Shown here piece by piece: positions 1 through 19,742 of a stretch of 64,000 nt of DNA. Position numbers and translations under genes: made by a program. Source of the DNA: Gigantopelta aegis (lineage: Eukaryota > Mollusca > Gastropoda > Neomphalida > Peltospiridae); NCBI RefSeq assembly GCF_016097555.1, contig NC_054701.1, positions 37,898,492 through 37,962,491 of the forward strand, given 5' to 3'. The notes beneath the pieces are model-generated. The model did not search any database. It was not told where the DNA came from and saw only the letters and a program-made list of their open reading frames with translations. Each line of letters starts with the position of its first letter. Positions within the stretch are counted from its first letter, which is position 1.

Positions 1-251
1 TGTATACTAATGTTTGTAGCACTCCGTTTTTACTTTAATTTGTGATATATATTTTTTCGTACATACAAAATTATTGGGAGGTAAAATCCGGTTTGGGCTA
101 CTACAAACATTAGAACAACAACAGACACCTTGAAAATACAAACATTGATATTCTAAAGAAGAAAATGTGTTTAATTTGTATGTTATGTCATCGAAAAGGC
201 TCTATTGGTCGGAAACATTTTTACAATGGTTGTAAACTCAGGACTGTCCCT
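1..251. mobile_element. Palindromic TTAA MITE, copy 1 (cut by window edge)
   Basis: The right three fifths of the same 383-bp element found at 36511 and 56126: shared blocks include TTTTTTCGTAC, GGTTTGGGCTACTACAAACA and the end GGACTGTCCC followed by TTAA at 252-255. The left end lies outside the window. Confidence 0.7.
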
Positions 252-255
252 TTAA

Positions 256-514
256 AACCTTTAACTGTTATCACCATAGCAGCATTTTGTATATACAAAA
301 TATTCATTAAATTGACAACGAACACTAAATAAGAATGATTAAAGTTTTATTCATAAAAATAATGACCTAGATGAGCGATATAGTAAAAGGTAAATACATG
401 TACAAGCAAAGCTGTGACAATAAGACATGCCATCTCCTAAGTCTCAAGTGTTTGCAGTCCAAATAAGATCAGTCAGCAATTCTACAGTAATGGTATAGTT
501 TTCACAAAAAGCCA

Positions 515-554
<40 letters not shown>

Positions 555-1965
555 CGACTTTTCCTTGTTATCACATGCCCGTGGCACCCATTCTCCCATT
601 CTCCGGTAACCAAACTAAGCAAAATGATTACAGATTCCGAAATGCTTTGGTACTGACTACGTGTCAAGACTGCACACCCGTTACTTGGAAAGATGGGATT
701 TTGTTTTAAGTGCATTTAAATACACCCACCCTGAAAATGTAAAATATTGAATAATATACAAGTTGCCAATAAATACTTAAGTACAGTCAACAACATAGCA
801 GCTTCTTTTTAAAAACTTGCATGATCTATTTCAAAAACAAAACTTTGTTAAAACTATATAGCTTTAAAAGAAAAAACTATTTCAAGTAGGTTTTGTGTGT
901 AGTTTAAAAAAACCCCCAAAAAACCCTGGTCTTGACATTCAAATTTACTAGGTAAAAAAAAAAGAAGACAAAACTGTTTGTTTCTTGAGGGTTTTTTAAA
1001 GCAAGAAATTCACATTCTAGTACACACACAGTAAATAGAGCCCATTAAAATTTTGATGTGTTACCCTGTTTTACTTTGTCACAAATCATAAGATAGTATT
1101 TAATTATGACAAAATTATATTGGCTTTATCTTACACATAAACTTGACTTTTATCTTATTTAATATTTTACCAACAATTTGTAGTTGAGAATCTTTTTGAA
1201 ACTGATTACTTACATTTGTGGTATAAAAGATGGCGAACAAATTATTTAATTTTAGCTACTGTCAATTTTAATTTGGCCCATTTTTGTTTGTTAAGTATGT
1301 GATCATATTATGAAAATAAATATCAATATACTAATGTGTTAGATACAGTGGACAAAATATAAAATAAACATTTTTACAAATCATACACTAGAACGTAATC
1401 ACTAATTCTAACCTAACGAACTGAAAACTACAGTGAGATATACATTTCAATTATAAATACATAAGAATCTAATAAGAACTTAATATGATTCATATGAGGA
1501 GGATTTAAATAATGTCCAATGCAAATTTAACAAGAGTACATTGTATAAAATACTAATATGATCAAAATTATCTCTACATTGAATCTTAAAGGAACAGATA
1601 TACGGTGATGTATCACTAATAGCACAGAGAGTGAATACTGGAGTATTACAAGTGATAATGTCACCAAAACAACATCTAATGAAAGGTTATAATTCGCATA
1701 TGCCTTAAAGGTCTATGAATACTGAAATAAAATGAAAGATTCAGAGACAAAAATGTGAAGCATTTGTGTAGTAAAGAATTTTTTTTTAAATAAATCTTTT
1801 TTCATTTTTCTACAGTGTCCTGTCCCATTTTACTGAAAATTATTTGGAAATACCATGATTTAAAAAGAAATATATATATTATTGAAGAAAGTGAGCAGAT
1901 GCTTATTTACAACATCAATCATTGGTGAAGTTGTGTTAACATATTTATATAATTTGCCTCATTAC
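256..1965. other. AT-rich non-coding stretch downstream of Rap1
   Basis: I see no gene. It holds a 30-bp poly(A) at 521-550 and many short A/T runs. It could be distal 3' flanking DNA of Rap1. TTTATT hexamers (AATAAA on the minus strand) occur here, but none can be singled out as a poly(A) signal. Confidence 0.5.
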
Positions 1966-2117
1966 CAGTGGCGTAGTGTGGTCGGGACTACCGGGGCGGT
2001 TGCCCTGGGTGCAAAATTCTGGACTGGTGGAAGACTCAGGGAGTGCAAACTGTCCACTGGTTAGGGGACGCAATACTTGCCTTGCCCTGGGCACTGGCAA
2101 CCCACGCTACGCCACTG
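1966..2117. mobile_element. hAT-like MITE (CAGTGGCGTAG termini)
   Basis: 152 bp bounded by inverted CAGTGGCGTAGTGTGG and CCACGCTACGCCACTG. CAGTGGCGTAG ends are common in metazoan hAT elements. The two flanks do not show a clean 8-bp duplication, so the class is tentative. No transposase inside. Confidence 0.65.
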
Positions 2118-5100
2118 CTGCTTACAAAACAAAATATAATAAAAATGCTACATACATAAACTCAATCAGAATGCAATAGAATTACTTTTTTTTCTTTTTT
2201 TTTTATTGGTAACAAATGTACTCTTCCTTTTCTAAAATATTATTTTCATGAATAGTTACAACACATTAATACCCATGAAATATAAAATAAAACAATTAAA
2301 TCTATTTAAAATAAATGCAAATTTATTTTGTCATCCAAATAGTGAACTGAGTTGTCAGCTGTACTTATTTATATTGCTAAGATATTTTTAGATTTTAAAA
2401 ATGCATTCTGTGTATGCTGTACAAGATTAATTTGCACTTTAACACACATTCCACCTTCCAAAATGTTTTAGCTATATACTAGGTCTTATTTGGTTCAACT
2501 CACCAGTTTTGACAAAAGCATGCCTACTGCAAGCAAACCATCAACTCCGTTTTCTTCAAGCTGCACTTTCCAAAGTGGAATGGTGCTTGTCAAGTCATAC
2601 ACACTAAATATATCTACTTGTATGTACAAACTATTGCATTCAAAACATTGCCTAGCAAAATATTCTATAAGCCATTTTCTTACACACACACACACACACA
2701 CACACACGTTTCACAAAACGGTGATAAGATTTTTTGTTTAGTTTTTGTTTTTAAATACATGTATTTACAGTATCATTTATTTAGTACAATTTTATGTTTA
2801 AAATTGTAAAATGACAATGTTGTTAAATTCAAGTTAAATTACATTAAAATATCCTCTTATTTACTGTGTAAAAATCAAACCAATGGTATTATGATGTCCT
2901 GTCATGGACATTAAATCATTGTTAGTCATGCATGATGGGAGCTATTAGCAAATCTATTTTTGTAGATGGCTGTAAAGCATTATTTTAAAATACACGCCCT
3001 CTCTCAATGTTATATTTCTGAAACAGTTCCTAAATAATGAAAAATATAATACTTCCACACCAATACAAAGCCACAAAAGAAATTTATTAATGGAATAAAA
3101 TAAGCCTAACATTTTCCCCATGTTAACATCATACACATTTAAGCAATGAGGGACTTTTGTTTTGAATCAAAATACATGTACAATATATTTCTCATCTCAT
3201 CAACTACCATGGTGATGTGGGTTTTCAATATTACTTACATTTTTAGAGGGACATTCAAAAGACTATGAAGGACAGACATATCTTCATTAGAACCATTACA
3301 TGAAACAAATGCTAAACATTTTTTCAATGATGTAACAAGGGTGAGAGAATATTCATTTCTGGTAGGGAAGACAAATGTGGGAGGGAGGAGTAAGGGGGGA
3401 TTGGAAAAAACATCTTTCCTTGGTAGAATGGCATGAGCAAAAATCTCATGTTTACAAATACAGTGTATACAGCAAACAAAAAGCCTGTTCAATGTACCCA
3501 ATTAACGAACACAACCCTCATCCATTCGGAAATGACATCCTTAGCAGAGATTTCAGATTAAAATTGTTTTTAGTTTTTTTAAAATCCAAAACAAACAGAT
3601 CAGGATTGAAGAACTGTTAACGATCTTTGCTAATGTACCATTTTATTATAAATGTGTATAATAAAATTTAGTATTGCACCACATATTAAAGAACACCCCT
3701 CCACCAAAATGTCTATGAACTTGTTCAACATGTACAGGACCATACTTAAAGTTTGAATACATGGAGGAAGGATAGATTTTGTTAACTTTGCATGTATAGC
3801 TGTATGGTGGAGGTAGGGGATAGCAGTGAAGGCAGAAATATACTGGTTGCTTTGATGATCAACAGAGTACTGTCCAGGATATGATGTTACCAAGGTTATT
3901 GAGGGTGGGATGAAGAGTGCTGCTTTCCAAGATGTTATGTAGAAATATTGTTGGGGACATTGATTAACAATGAATATGTATGCCAACAGGGTCAAAGATG
4001 TACATACACTTGTTTATTGGGGACGGGTATGTGTCGGAAGTCTTTAGATGATATTTAGCATTAGTTCTTCCAGTATTCTCATCCACAATTAAGAAATTAC
4101 CGGCACATAAAAACTTAGAATTGCATTTTTGTTTTACCACAAAATAAATTTACCTGTATGTTTGGCAAATATATAATTATGTTAAAATTGTTGTTAAATG
4201 AAAAATCGGGACAAAAACAGGCAAATCAACTTTTAAAAAATGTAATAATACACAACAGAAATATAACATTTATTTTTAGAATACAAATGCCTTCAGCATA
4301 ACTTAAAATGTTCTTATTTAGACAGTGAAGGCTCTTTTAAATCTTTTTAAAAAAAACTCATATATTACAAAATTCTGAAACCATAAAAAAGGTATCAATT
4401 TAAATTTCAAGTCATGTTTCAAGTAAAGGATGGAATTTAAAAAAACCACCTAAATATCACAAGTGCAACTATCCAAAAGTTGGCTACAAGCACAATTAAT
4501 TTTGAGTGTTCTGTGCCTTTAACTTAAAACGTACAAAATAACTGATGTGACCTTGACCCATGATCAGTTGAGATGCGAGAGCAGAAGCCTATCAAGGTGA
4601 TGCAGAAGACTGAGAAAACATGGGAACAATCCAGCACCTAGTTGATGTAATTTACAGATGCAACTTTCACACAAGTGGACAGTAACGTGACCTTGACCTT
4701 TGAGCCGACAGTCGCGTGTGAACATAAATAAAATCCTGGCAAAACCAGACACGTGTCAAATATGAACATTTAAATTTTTCTGTCACTTTTAATATACTGA
4801 AGTGATATCAAGGATGTTAACTAGAGGTGGCAAAGAAGTGTATCCATTACTAATGCCCTGAGGGGGACAACTCTAAGGTGACGTGCATGCATACGATGAA
4901 TCTGCTACCCTCAACCGAAATATAAAACGGTAAAGATACTAGCAGCTTAACCAAGAATGACAAGAGTTAATGTCGTTTTTTGTTTGTTGGTCCTTCAGCA
5001 TGAAGCCCAGACTTAATGTGTCGGTATCAGAATGTTTTCTTCAGATAAAGTCCCCAAACTGGTGAAAGTAATTCTCAAATACCAGAACTGTGTTCTCACA

Positions 5101-5807
5101 ATGATGTAGTTATCTATCTGCAAGAGTAAACAAATAATCATAAAACAATCAAAAGGAAAAATTATTATATAAAATTAAAGTTTACAAGTTTATGACCGAT
5201 TTCGAATGCTGTCAGAATATGGTGCCATGTAACAGTATTATAGTAATTTTTATTTGTAATTATCAAATTGTTTTATTTTTCATTTCATTAACCTCTAAAA
5301 GTCAAGTTTAGATTTTGTATTTTCAGTGGCTTTTGGTATTTAGTGAGAAGTAGACGTGTGTGCTGACATGGTGCTGTTTAGTTTTTTCTCAGTCTTTAAC
5401 TGTTTGTTGGTCATCACTTAATGTTTTGCCTTTCCATAGTTTGACACCCAATAGCTGATGTATTTTGCATGAAACATCTATTTTATTCTATTCTTTAAAT
5501 GTTGTAGTTATTAAATCTTAAAACACCTAGTTTAGCAACAGACTAAACAATGTGCTTGGATATCATTAATTTGTATCAAACATTTAGAAGCAACTTTCTT
5601 GTACTTTACACCAACTCTACAGGATTAACTGCATTACACTGTTCTATGTACAAAATGTTAGGTTAAACAGTTACAATAATTATTGTTGAAAAGCTTAGCC
5701 TTAAGACTCCATAACAGATTATTAAGCCAGCTTCAGCTGCAGTATGTAATCAGCCATGCTTAGAACATAAGACAGGTAAGTAAATTAAAAGAACAAACCT
5801 TAATAAC
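2118..5807. other. Non-coding region, possible Rap1 3' UTR
   Basis: No gene recognised. It contains a CA microsatellite at 2682-2707 and a SINE-tail-like phrase (GTTTGACACCCAATAGC) near 5440. Being directly downstream of the Rap1 stop, part of it is likely Rap1 3' UTR. Confidence 0.5.
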
Positions 5808-12659
<6,852 letters not shown>

Positions 12660-14253
12660 CCTTTATGAAATGTGTCGTCCAAAAGAAAAGAAAATTACTG
12701 AAAGTAAATACAAAATACATATAATAAAAGTAAATGCATGTAATAGCAAAAGTAGGAGCCAAGTTTACATACCGATACCATAGTGTATGCATGTATGTAT
12801 GAATGTTTGTGTGTTAGTGTATCTGTGTGTGCGTATGTGAGTGTGTGTAAACCATTGGTGCAAATATTAAAGAACCTTGAAAAACATGAAGTGTATCAGA
12901 GAAACAATTGTGCAATTTATATATTTGACTTTAGTATTCATAATTGTCTGTTGAATATTACATCAGAAAGTAAATTCTAAGTCTTTACCACAACACCTTG
13001 ATTGTAATGATCTGATTAATTTTTTAAAAATTAAAATGCAACACTGGAGAGTGGCAGTACTCCTATATAGGAAACATAAAACGGTATTTAAATTCATTGA
13101 CGTATGCTGTTCTAAATCTGTGATAAGCACAAATACAAGTTTGAAAATGATTTCCATCTGCATTTTAAATCATGCATTAATGATACATTCGATTTGTAAC
13201 AAATCAGAATAAAAAAAAAAGTAAATACAGAAAAAATGTGCCTCATAGTCGTAACATTTCAAGTAATACATTTGGGAATCTTTGTATATATTGGGATTCC
13301 CCAATGGTTAACTGGTTTTCAACTTTATGCTAACAATGTGTCTGCATGCTACATAAAAAACGTTAACAATCCCAGTCTATGTTATTCAGATGATCTTATT
13401 ATTTTTTATTCAAATTGTTGATGATTGTAATGTTTTGTTACAAAGTTTTACTTTCCTTTTAATAAAGTGTTTCATAAAGTGTACCAAGAAACATTTTGTA
13501 ACTATTTAGATCTCTCTTACTCTGATAATATATAGTTGTTAAATTTTGACTGATAATTTGGTGAAAACGTGCGTGAAAACGTGCTTGCAGCATGTTTTCA
13601 TTGTGATTATATTATCAATGTAATTATTTTTATCTCTGCGAAATCGAAGGCAAAGTGGATTTCACCTATGCGCTTAATAAGGCGAAGTTTAGTGGTATAC
13701 AGCGACTATTTCGGTAGAATTGTTCCCATACGTGACTACTGCTGATCTTTGGTTCGGTCGCCAGATATAAAATGTTTTAGTTGCCAAACGAAAAAGAAGA
13801 AAAAAGGTTGCATATGCAACCAAATCGGTCGCCTGTGAATACATAAATATTAATTAGCTACATTTATTTAACATTCAAATCATACTCATTTGGCAAAGTA
13901 CTTTCAATCTTTTCTGTCATTTTCTAGTTATTACAGTGTAATAGCTTCCAATTTTAAGCTGCTTTTACCTAAGCATAGTACATGAAAAGTGGAACGCAGA
14001 AGAAAGATTACGATTTAAATATGGAATGCATTATTTACTCGCAAGTTTATTTGCAGCAATTTTAGTAAAGAAAGAATGTCTCTACAAAGGGAAAACCATA
14101 GCAGTGCTAGAGATATGGTGCCCAGTGTTCTCGCTGTGTGAAAATTAAGGAGGCTGGCTACATGCTCCCCCTCCCCCTCCCCCCCATCCTTAAAAACAGT
14201 AAAGCACACAAAAAACCCTCAACATTGTTGTGTATTGGGTTGATTTTGTGGAA
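12660..14253. other. Rap1 upstream region, no gene seen
   Basis: AT-rich sequence with a TG-rich stretch at 12783-12850. Nothing beyond a possible Rap1 5' UTR end (12660-12698) is supportable. Confidence 0.45.
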
Positions 14254-14450
14254 AGACCTACCTCTTATTTTGCTTCTAAGTATCTGGTTAAAAATAAAGT
14301 TGACAAACCGACTCATCTTTTATGTAGTTCAACCGGAGATATGGTCAGTCGGTTCAACCACAAAAGATGAGTCAGCTTACAAGTAGTAGTTGTACATCGT
14401 ACCAACATTTCTGTACCAGATACTGAGGGGCTAAATATGGGGTAGGTCTA
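14254..14450. mobile_element. Short foldback element
   Basis: Inverted arms: AGACCTACCTCTTATTTTGC at the left matches the reverse complement of GGGGCTAAATATGGGGTAGG at the right end, and the inner GACTCATCTTTT pairs with AAAAGATGAGTC. About 197 bp with a short centre and no coding capacity; a MITE or palindrome. Confidence 0.6.
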
Positions 14451-15458
14451 ACTAGTGTTGATTAATGGTAACCAGGCTCTCCCCCCACCCACCCACCCCC
14501 ACACTTTTTGTTTTGTTTCTGTTGTTTTTTGGAGGGTGGGGGGTTACAGCCACCCCAGTTTAATTTTTATCTAACAAGAACACTGCAAATGGGGGGGGGG
14601 GGGGGGGTTCTTCCGAAAGAGTCAAACAGTATTTATTAACTTGATATTTAGTTGATTTCTGCAAACCTTTTGTTTTCACGATCTTGATTAGCAATATTTC
14701 TAGTCAAATGAAAATTGATTACCAACTACCATTTAATGTTTTAAAATTGTGTGGCGATCTCTGAAACTTGTGTAGCAAATTGTGACGCGATACTGAACCA
14801 AATGTTTCCTGGACTTGTTTGGAGAGACAAGTTGTTGAGAGAATTGACTTGTCCTTCATCCAAAACCACTAGTCCTGGGACAGCAGACAAGACTTAATGT
14901 AGAAACCTGAAGAGCAAGGTCACAAAATGTGATACCAGAGCGACACGCCCTCCACAATTAAATGTATAATAAGAACATTGGATGGATTTTTCACAAAGAA
15001 CCAGCATACACAGTTTGGGGGAAAAACGTATCTAACTTATACACATGTTACATCATTAAGAACATTTAAACAGTTAGCTAATTCGATATTTAATGTGTGA
15101 ACTATACAAATCTACTCTCTGTAACTGCGATTATCTGCTAACAAATATTTATTCGCAAAATTTAATTCTGCGTGTTACAAAATGAGTCTGTATATTCACT
15201 TGGTTATATGAAAATATTTACATTAGCAAACGTCTCTGTGTAAATGTAAATGATTAGTAAATATTACATATTTATAACATATAACAAACATAAATGATAG
15301 ATTACCCTATCCAAACCTATTATCTTCAATGGCCGTCATACACTTCCGCAGGCAATGACGTCATACGTCAAACTTATTCGGTCTTGTTAGTTAGCGTTTT
15401 AACCATAAACATACTTCGTCGTGGATGTCGGTTTCATATTATATTTGATCTGCCGTAA
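14451..15458. other. Intergenic, no gene seen
   Basis: Contains a 17-bp poly(G) at 14591-14607, G/C-rich patches, and at its right end the candidate promoter cluster. No gene recognised. Confidence 0.45.
15330..15375 (-). promoter_or_regulatory. Candidate Rap1 upstream promoter cluster
   Basis: On the minus strand a CRE palindrome TGACGTCA, a GGAAGTG ETS-like core and GGCCAT (YY1-like) lie within about 35 bp, 2.7 kb upstream of the Rap1 ATG. Such clusters are common in CpG promoters of housekeeping genes. There is no TATA box, and no transcript evidence; the link to Rap1 would require a 5' UTR intron. Confidence 0.3.
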
Positions 15459-15493
15459 AAGAAAGAAAGAAATATTTTATTTAACGACACGTT
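15459..15493 (-). mobile_element. SINE-A tail fragment
   Basis: AGAAAGAAAGAAATATTTTA followed by TTTAACGACACG matches the inverted 3' tail of SINE-A; the remainder is absent or unrecognisable. Confidence 0.6.
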
Positions 15494-15588
15494 TTAACTG
15501 AATTTTGGCCACGATTAGTTTGCCAGCATATCAAAATGTTCACATCATCGAATTATTTAATTATGCATTATTTATAATAAATGTTATG

Positions 15589-15778
15589 CAGGGCCGTAGC
15601 TAGGATTTTTTTGTTTGGGGGGGCAACTGAGTAGTTAATAGTCTAAAACTCCTTAAACAGTTAAGAAGACAATTTTCTTTAAATTTATTTAATGCTTTCC
15701 GGATTTTTTTCCGGGAGGAGGGGGCAACTGCCACCCCTTGCCCCCCCCCCCCCCCCCCCCCCGCTAGCTACGGCACTG
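15589..15778. mobile_element. MITE family X, copy 1 (5-bp target duplication, internal poly(C))
   Basis: 190 bp with ends CAGGGCCGTAGCTAGGA and CTAGCTACGGCACTG and a 5-bp duplication TTATG at 15584-15588 and 15779-15783. It shares its interior (GGGCAACTGAGTAGTTAATA and onward) with copy 2 at 18138. A 22-bp poly(C) occurs near the right end. Superfamily not assigned. Confidence 0.88.
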
Positions 15779-18084
15779 TTATGTATGATAATAAATGAAC
15801 TATTTTTAAAATGTCATTAAATTTCCTCTCTTTTTATTTTTTAACAGTGACGTTTGGGGTTTTTTTTTGGAGGGGGGTTAATTTTCAACACACAAAAAAC
15901 TCCAATAATTGCGTAATATCCATCTGTTAAACATTTGATTTTGTGGCACTTCGAATTTCGGAGAGTGTGTACCCCAGCGCACCCCTCCTCCCCACCCCTA
16001 CACACACTGGATTCGCACCTGATTTATAATGTTAAATAATATTAGCATCTTGATTAGGAATACTAAGATATGGTGAAGCAGTTCTGAGAATCCACATCTA
16101 ATATATAGTATCCAATTCTTTAGTTGGCAGTTTGTAAATTGTACTGTTGATTCATTGCAGGCCCGTAGGAACCGGGGGAAGCTAACACCACCACCACCCG
16201 TGAGGATGATTTTTTTTGTTCATACCCCGATGAACGTAATAGAAATTACAGACAATCCTTATTTATTTTATTTTTTATTTTATTTTTGTCCTAATAAACA
16301 GTGGTAGAATTAAAATAAGGCGTGTCCCCCACCTCCACTAGAGAATGTGCCCCTCCATTAGATACTTTGAACACCACTCCAGAAATCGTTCCTACTGACC
16401 TGCTCACAAAATATTCAAATGAAAAGTGTTACTACAAAAGAAACTACATGTATAAAAGGTAAATGTATGTAAAAGACAAAATATACATTATATGTGTATA
16501 CATGTCGGTTCTTTACGATGTACAATTTTTTTTTTTTAATAAATATAACTTTACCCAGAAGCACTAGTACCGGAAATTAGAGACTATATTTCCGTTTACT
16601 ATACTCTCTCTTTTTCTTTGCAACTGTACTGTAGTTTCTGTCGTCTTTTCTTCTCTTTGTCTTATCTCTTTCTATCTTTCTAACTTTTTCGCATTCATAA
16701 ACACGGTTACGTTGTACACATACTTTGATCTTATTTGATTAATCTGGAATTCAGATTAAAATGATGAGGAAAAATATGGCTAGCAAACTTACGTTTGCAG
16801 TGAAGCCATTTAAATCAATGTGGACATGATGAAAGTGAACGGATATACTAGTGGACTGTTCGGCTTCGGTTTGTAGCCAGAAATGGCTCACCAGCTATAC
16901 AGTTCATATGAGTATGTTTTAAACGTTCTGATCCATTTTATCGCCTATAATATAATATTATTGAATTTATTCCTTTGGCTTTTTTTTTTTTAGTCTTTGG
17001 TTGGTGCAAAACAATATTTCGGAAACATTCTTTTTCAGAAGCGTAACGTGATTTGGACGCAAGTGGTTTAAATATGAACCAAACAAATCCTTTTGTTTAC
17101 CATTTTCCTGAAAAAAAAGTTATATGAATAGCATATTTATTGCACCCAGCTTATCACTTGACATCCAAATACGTAGGAAGTGGGATGGGAGTAGCACCGC
17201 ACCCACCAAATCGAAGCTGGAGAGGGTATGAGTTCACAAAGTGCGCGTGAAAGGCGATCTATATATATTTGCTGGAAGATCCAGAACGATTTTGTATGTA
17301 CATTTTTATAATTTACTGGGCTGCCAACAACATGGATGGTAATGTTGATCCCCAATAGCGACGATACAACTGGTGGCGACAACAGCATTTATGGTGAGGC
17401 TAAGCCCAAACAAGTTCAACACCACATGATCATGAAAAAGACTATGAATTCAACACGACACCTAAACAGTAATTGATTTTAATCCGTTTTTTGCCTGTGA
17501 CCCTGGGGAAAACTTTATTATCACCAGTTATTTGCCTTTGACCCAGGGTTGGTAGTTTAATCACACACGCATGTATTCTGTGGGGGAGCTGATGTGTTCC
17601 CCCCCCACCCAAAAAAAAAGTGCTCGCCAGTCTAGACCACCTCACCTGGGCACGTTCCTGAGATGCTTTTAATTCCGCTATGTTATAGTTTTATAATTTT
17701 GAATCTGGAATACACCAGACACGTGTGCCACTGGCGTAGCCAGGATTTTAGGGTGAAGGCAACCACTATGTATGCATATATGATTTTATACAATTTATTA
17801 GTTTTTAAAGAAGAGGTTTCTTGGGGGGGGGGGGGGGGGGGGGGCGTGGTCCTGTGTCCACCACTGGTGCAGAGGAGAACTTCGGGAATTGACACGCACA
17901 ATAGGTGTATTTCAAAATATATTTTTCTGGGGAGCATGACCCGAACCCAATAGAAAGTATACTTGCTGCAATCTAAAGATCGCTCCGTGCATAATTTCAC
18001 ACACACACACACACAGAGACACAGAGAGAGAGAGAGAGAGAGAGACAGAAACGGAGAGAGAGAGAGACGCACACGCATACACAT
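15779..18084. other. Intergenic region, no gene recognised
   Basis: Contains degenerate MITE-like fragments beginning GCCCGTAGGAACC (near 16160) and GGCGTAGCCAGGA (near 17733), a 22-bp poly(G) at 17823-17844, and a CA/GA microsatellite at 17999-18070. Long frames here are microsatellite-driven. Confidence 0.45.
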
Positions 18085-18341
18085 GACGTGGCTACAGCGG
18101 GTTTTCTCTCAATATCTGTGTGGACCGTAACCATATGCAGGGCCGTAGCTAGGAATTTTTGTTTGGGGGGCAACTGAGTAGTTAATAGTTTAAAACTCAT
18201 TAAACAGTTAAGAAGAGAATTTTCTTTAAGTTTCTATAATGCTTTCCGGATTTTTTTTTTACGGCCCTGATATGTCTGATGCCATATAACCGTAAATAAA
18301 ATGTGTTGAGTGCGTCGTTAAATAAAACATTTCCTTCCCTT
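18085..18341 (+). mobile_element. SINE-A copy interrupted by a MITE
   Basis: SINE-A body up to ACCATATG at 18137 continues after the MITE (18138-18269) as TCTGATGCCATATAACCG and ends in TCGTTAAATAAAACATTTCC. Joining the two sides recreates the order found in the uninterrupted copies, which confirms the nested insertion. Confidence 0.88.
18138..18269. mobile_element. MITE family X, copy 2, inside a SINE
   Basis: 132 bp with perfect 10-bp inverted ends CAGGGCCGTA / TACGGCCCTG and an exact 5-bp duplication ATATG at 18133-18137 and 18270-18274. It is homologous to copy 1 over GTAGCTAGGA and AACTGAGTAGTTAATAG but lacks the poly(C) part. Confidence 0.92.
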
Positions 18342-18480
18342 CTTTTTTTATAAACATAAAACGAAAGTAACAGAAACTGGACCTAGCTTCAGTTGAGATG
18401 GCAGTATATAAAAAAAAAATCAGGGTAGAGTAAGATAGGTTAAAGTTTGTTTGTTTTGTTTGACGACACCACTAGAGCAC

Positions 18481-19742
18481 TGTGACGGTACATGCTCTTA
18501 ATTTTGTTTTCGCCTGTGGCGATATTAATTGTTTTAGAAGGCCGTGTGCAGTTCCAAATGCACTTAGCTAGGTGGGCAACTTGTTACGTAATACTTCTGC
18601 GCGATGGTCGTCTAATACACACCCAGCCCAGTTGCGGAGCCATGTGGCCAGTAGTTACGTAATACCTCTGCGAGTGCGGTTTTTACAACCGTGATTTGGC
18701 GACGATGGAGTCAGTAAGTCTGGTGATCAAAGAGAAAAATGCGTCTCTGGGAGAGGTGGAATATCAGATGATAGGGGGAGTACCGCCTTGTACCCCCAGG
18801 CGATATTTCGATTTATAATAAATAGCTAGTGTTTTAGAGTTATAACGAGAAGCAAAAAGGACGGCTCCCAGGGAACGTTGTCCGTTTGGACTTTGGTAAA
18901 TATATATATTATTTCTGCTCTGTTGTATAACCTTGATGTGATTGATGTGACTTTTAAATATTTTAATACTGTATTATACCAATATTCTTTAGACAGTGTC
19001 TTCGGTCATCTGACGAAGCAAATCGTAGACTTTTTGTTCTAACATTATATGAGTATTTGGTAATATAAAGCTTAGCCAGTCATCCTAGAAGACCTAGGTA
19101 AACTGTAGGTTATTGTCTTTATTGTGATAGGTACCAGTATTATTTCTGTGTTACAAGGTTACTGAATGAGTAGTTAAGGGTTAATTAAAAATTAACCAGT
19201 TAGGAATAGTGTTGTAATTCCTTTATTAATTAAGTTCTCCTGGCAGCGTTTCTCAATTATCACACGTTACTGAACGAGTAGTAAGGGTTAATTAAAAATT
19301 AACCAGTTAGGAATAGAGTGGTAATTCCTTTATTAATTAACTTCTCCTAGAAGCGTTTCTCAATTATCACACGTGTGGGTGTTGTGTCACGGTGAAGTGA
19401 TTCGCATATTGTGTAAACTAGACACCTAGAGATTAACTAATTAAGTGATCAGTTCTGGGTTGTTATTATTGTTGTTATTAATTAACTACTACGGCTGTAC
19501 GTTTGTCAGCGTAGGTTAATACAGATTCCAAAGTGTATTGTGTTTTTGTTGTGTTTTCTAGTGAACTAAACGTGCTATAACAATATATACTTTATATAAG
19601 ATCGTATCTCTGATCATACCTAGACGAGCCAAAGCGGTTTTGAACTGCCGGTTACAGAGAGATCTAATAGATATACAGTTAGGAGAGATATTTGGATAAT
19701 CGTGTTTTATTCAGTTACGGGAATTATAGAATCCCCGTGACA
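18481..19742. mobile_element. Solo LTR of a retrotransposon
   Basis: 1262 bp starting TGTGACGGTACATGC and ending CCCCGTGACA (TG...CA ends), flanked by a 5-bp AGCAC duplication at 18476-18480 and 19743-19747. No internal gag-pol, so a recombined solo LTR. TGTGACGG...CCGTGACA ends resemble Ty3/gypsy LTRs, which is inference. It contains an internal tandem duplication of about 106 bp (about 19158-19371). Strand is not determined. Confidence 0.87.
19158..19371. repeat. Two-copy tandem duplication inside the solo LTR
   Basis: Two adjacent copies of about 106 bp each run from GTTACTGAA(T/C)GAGTAG to TTTCTCAATTATCACACG, including GGGTTAATTAAAAATTAACC, itself a near palindrome. The copies differ at a handful of positions, so the duplication is not recent relative to the insertion. 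Confidence 0.85.

Noticed and set aside
1222..1240. TATAAAAG followed by ATGGCG as a possible small promoter or gene start
   Set aside because: No open frame follows and nothing else supports transcription.
3630..3995. 121-codon minus-strand frame downstream of Rap1
   Set aside because: No family resemblance, AT-rich composition, and no splice or start context; likely chance within the Rap1 3' flank.
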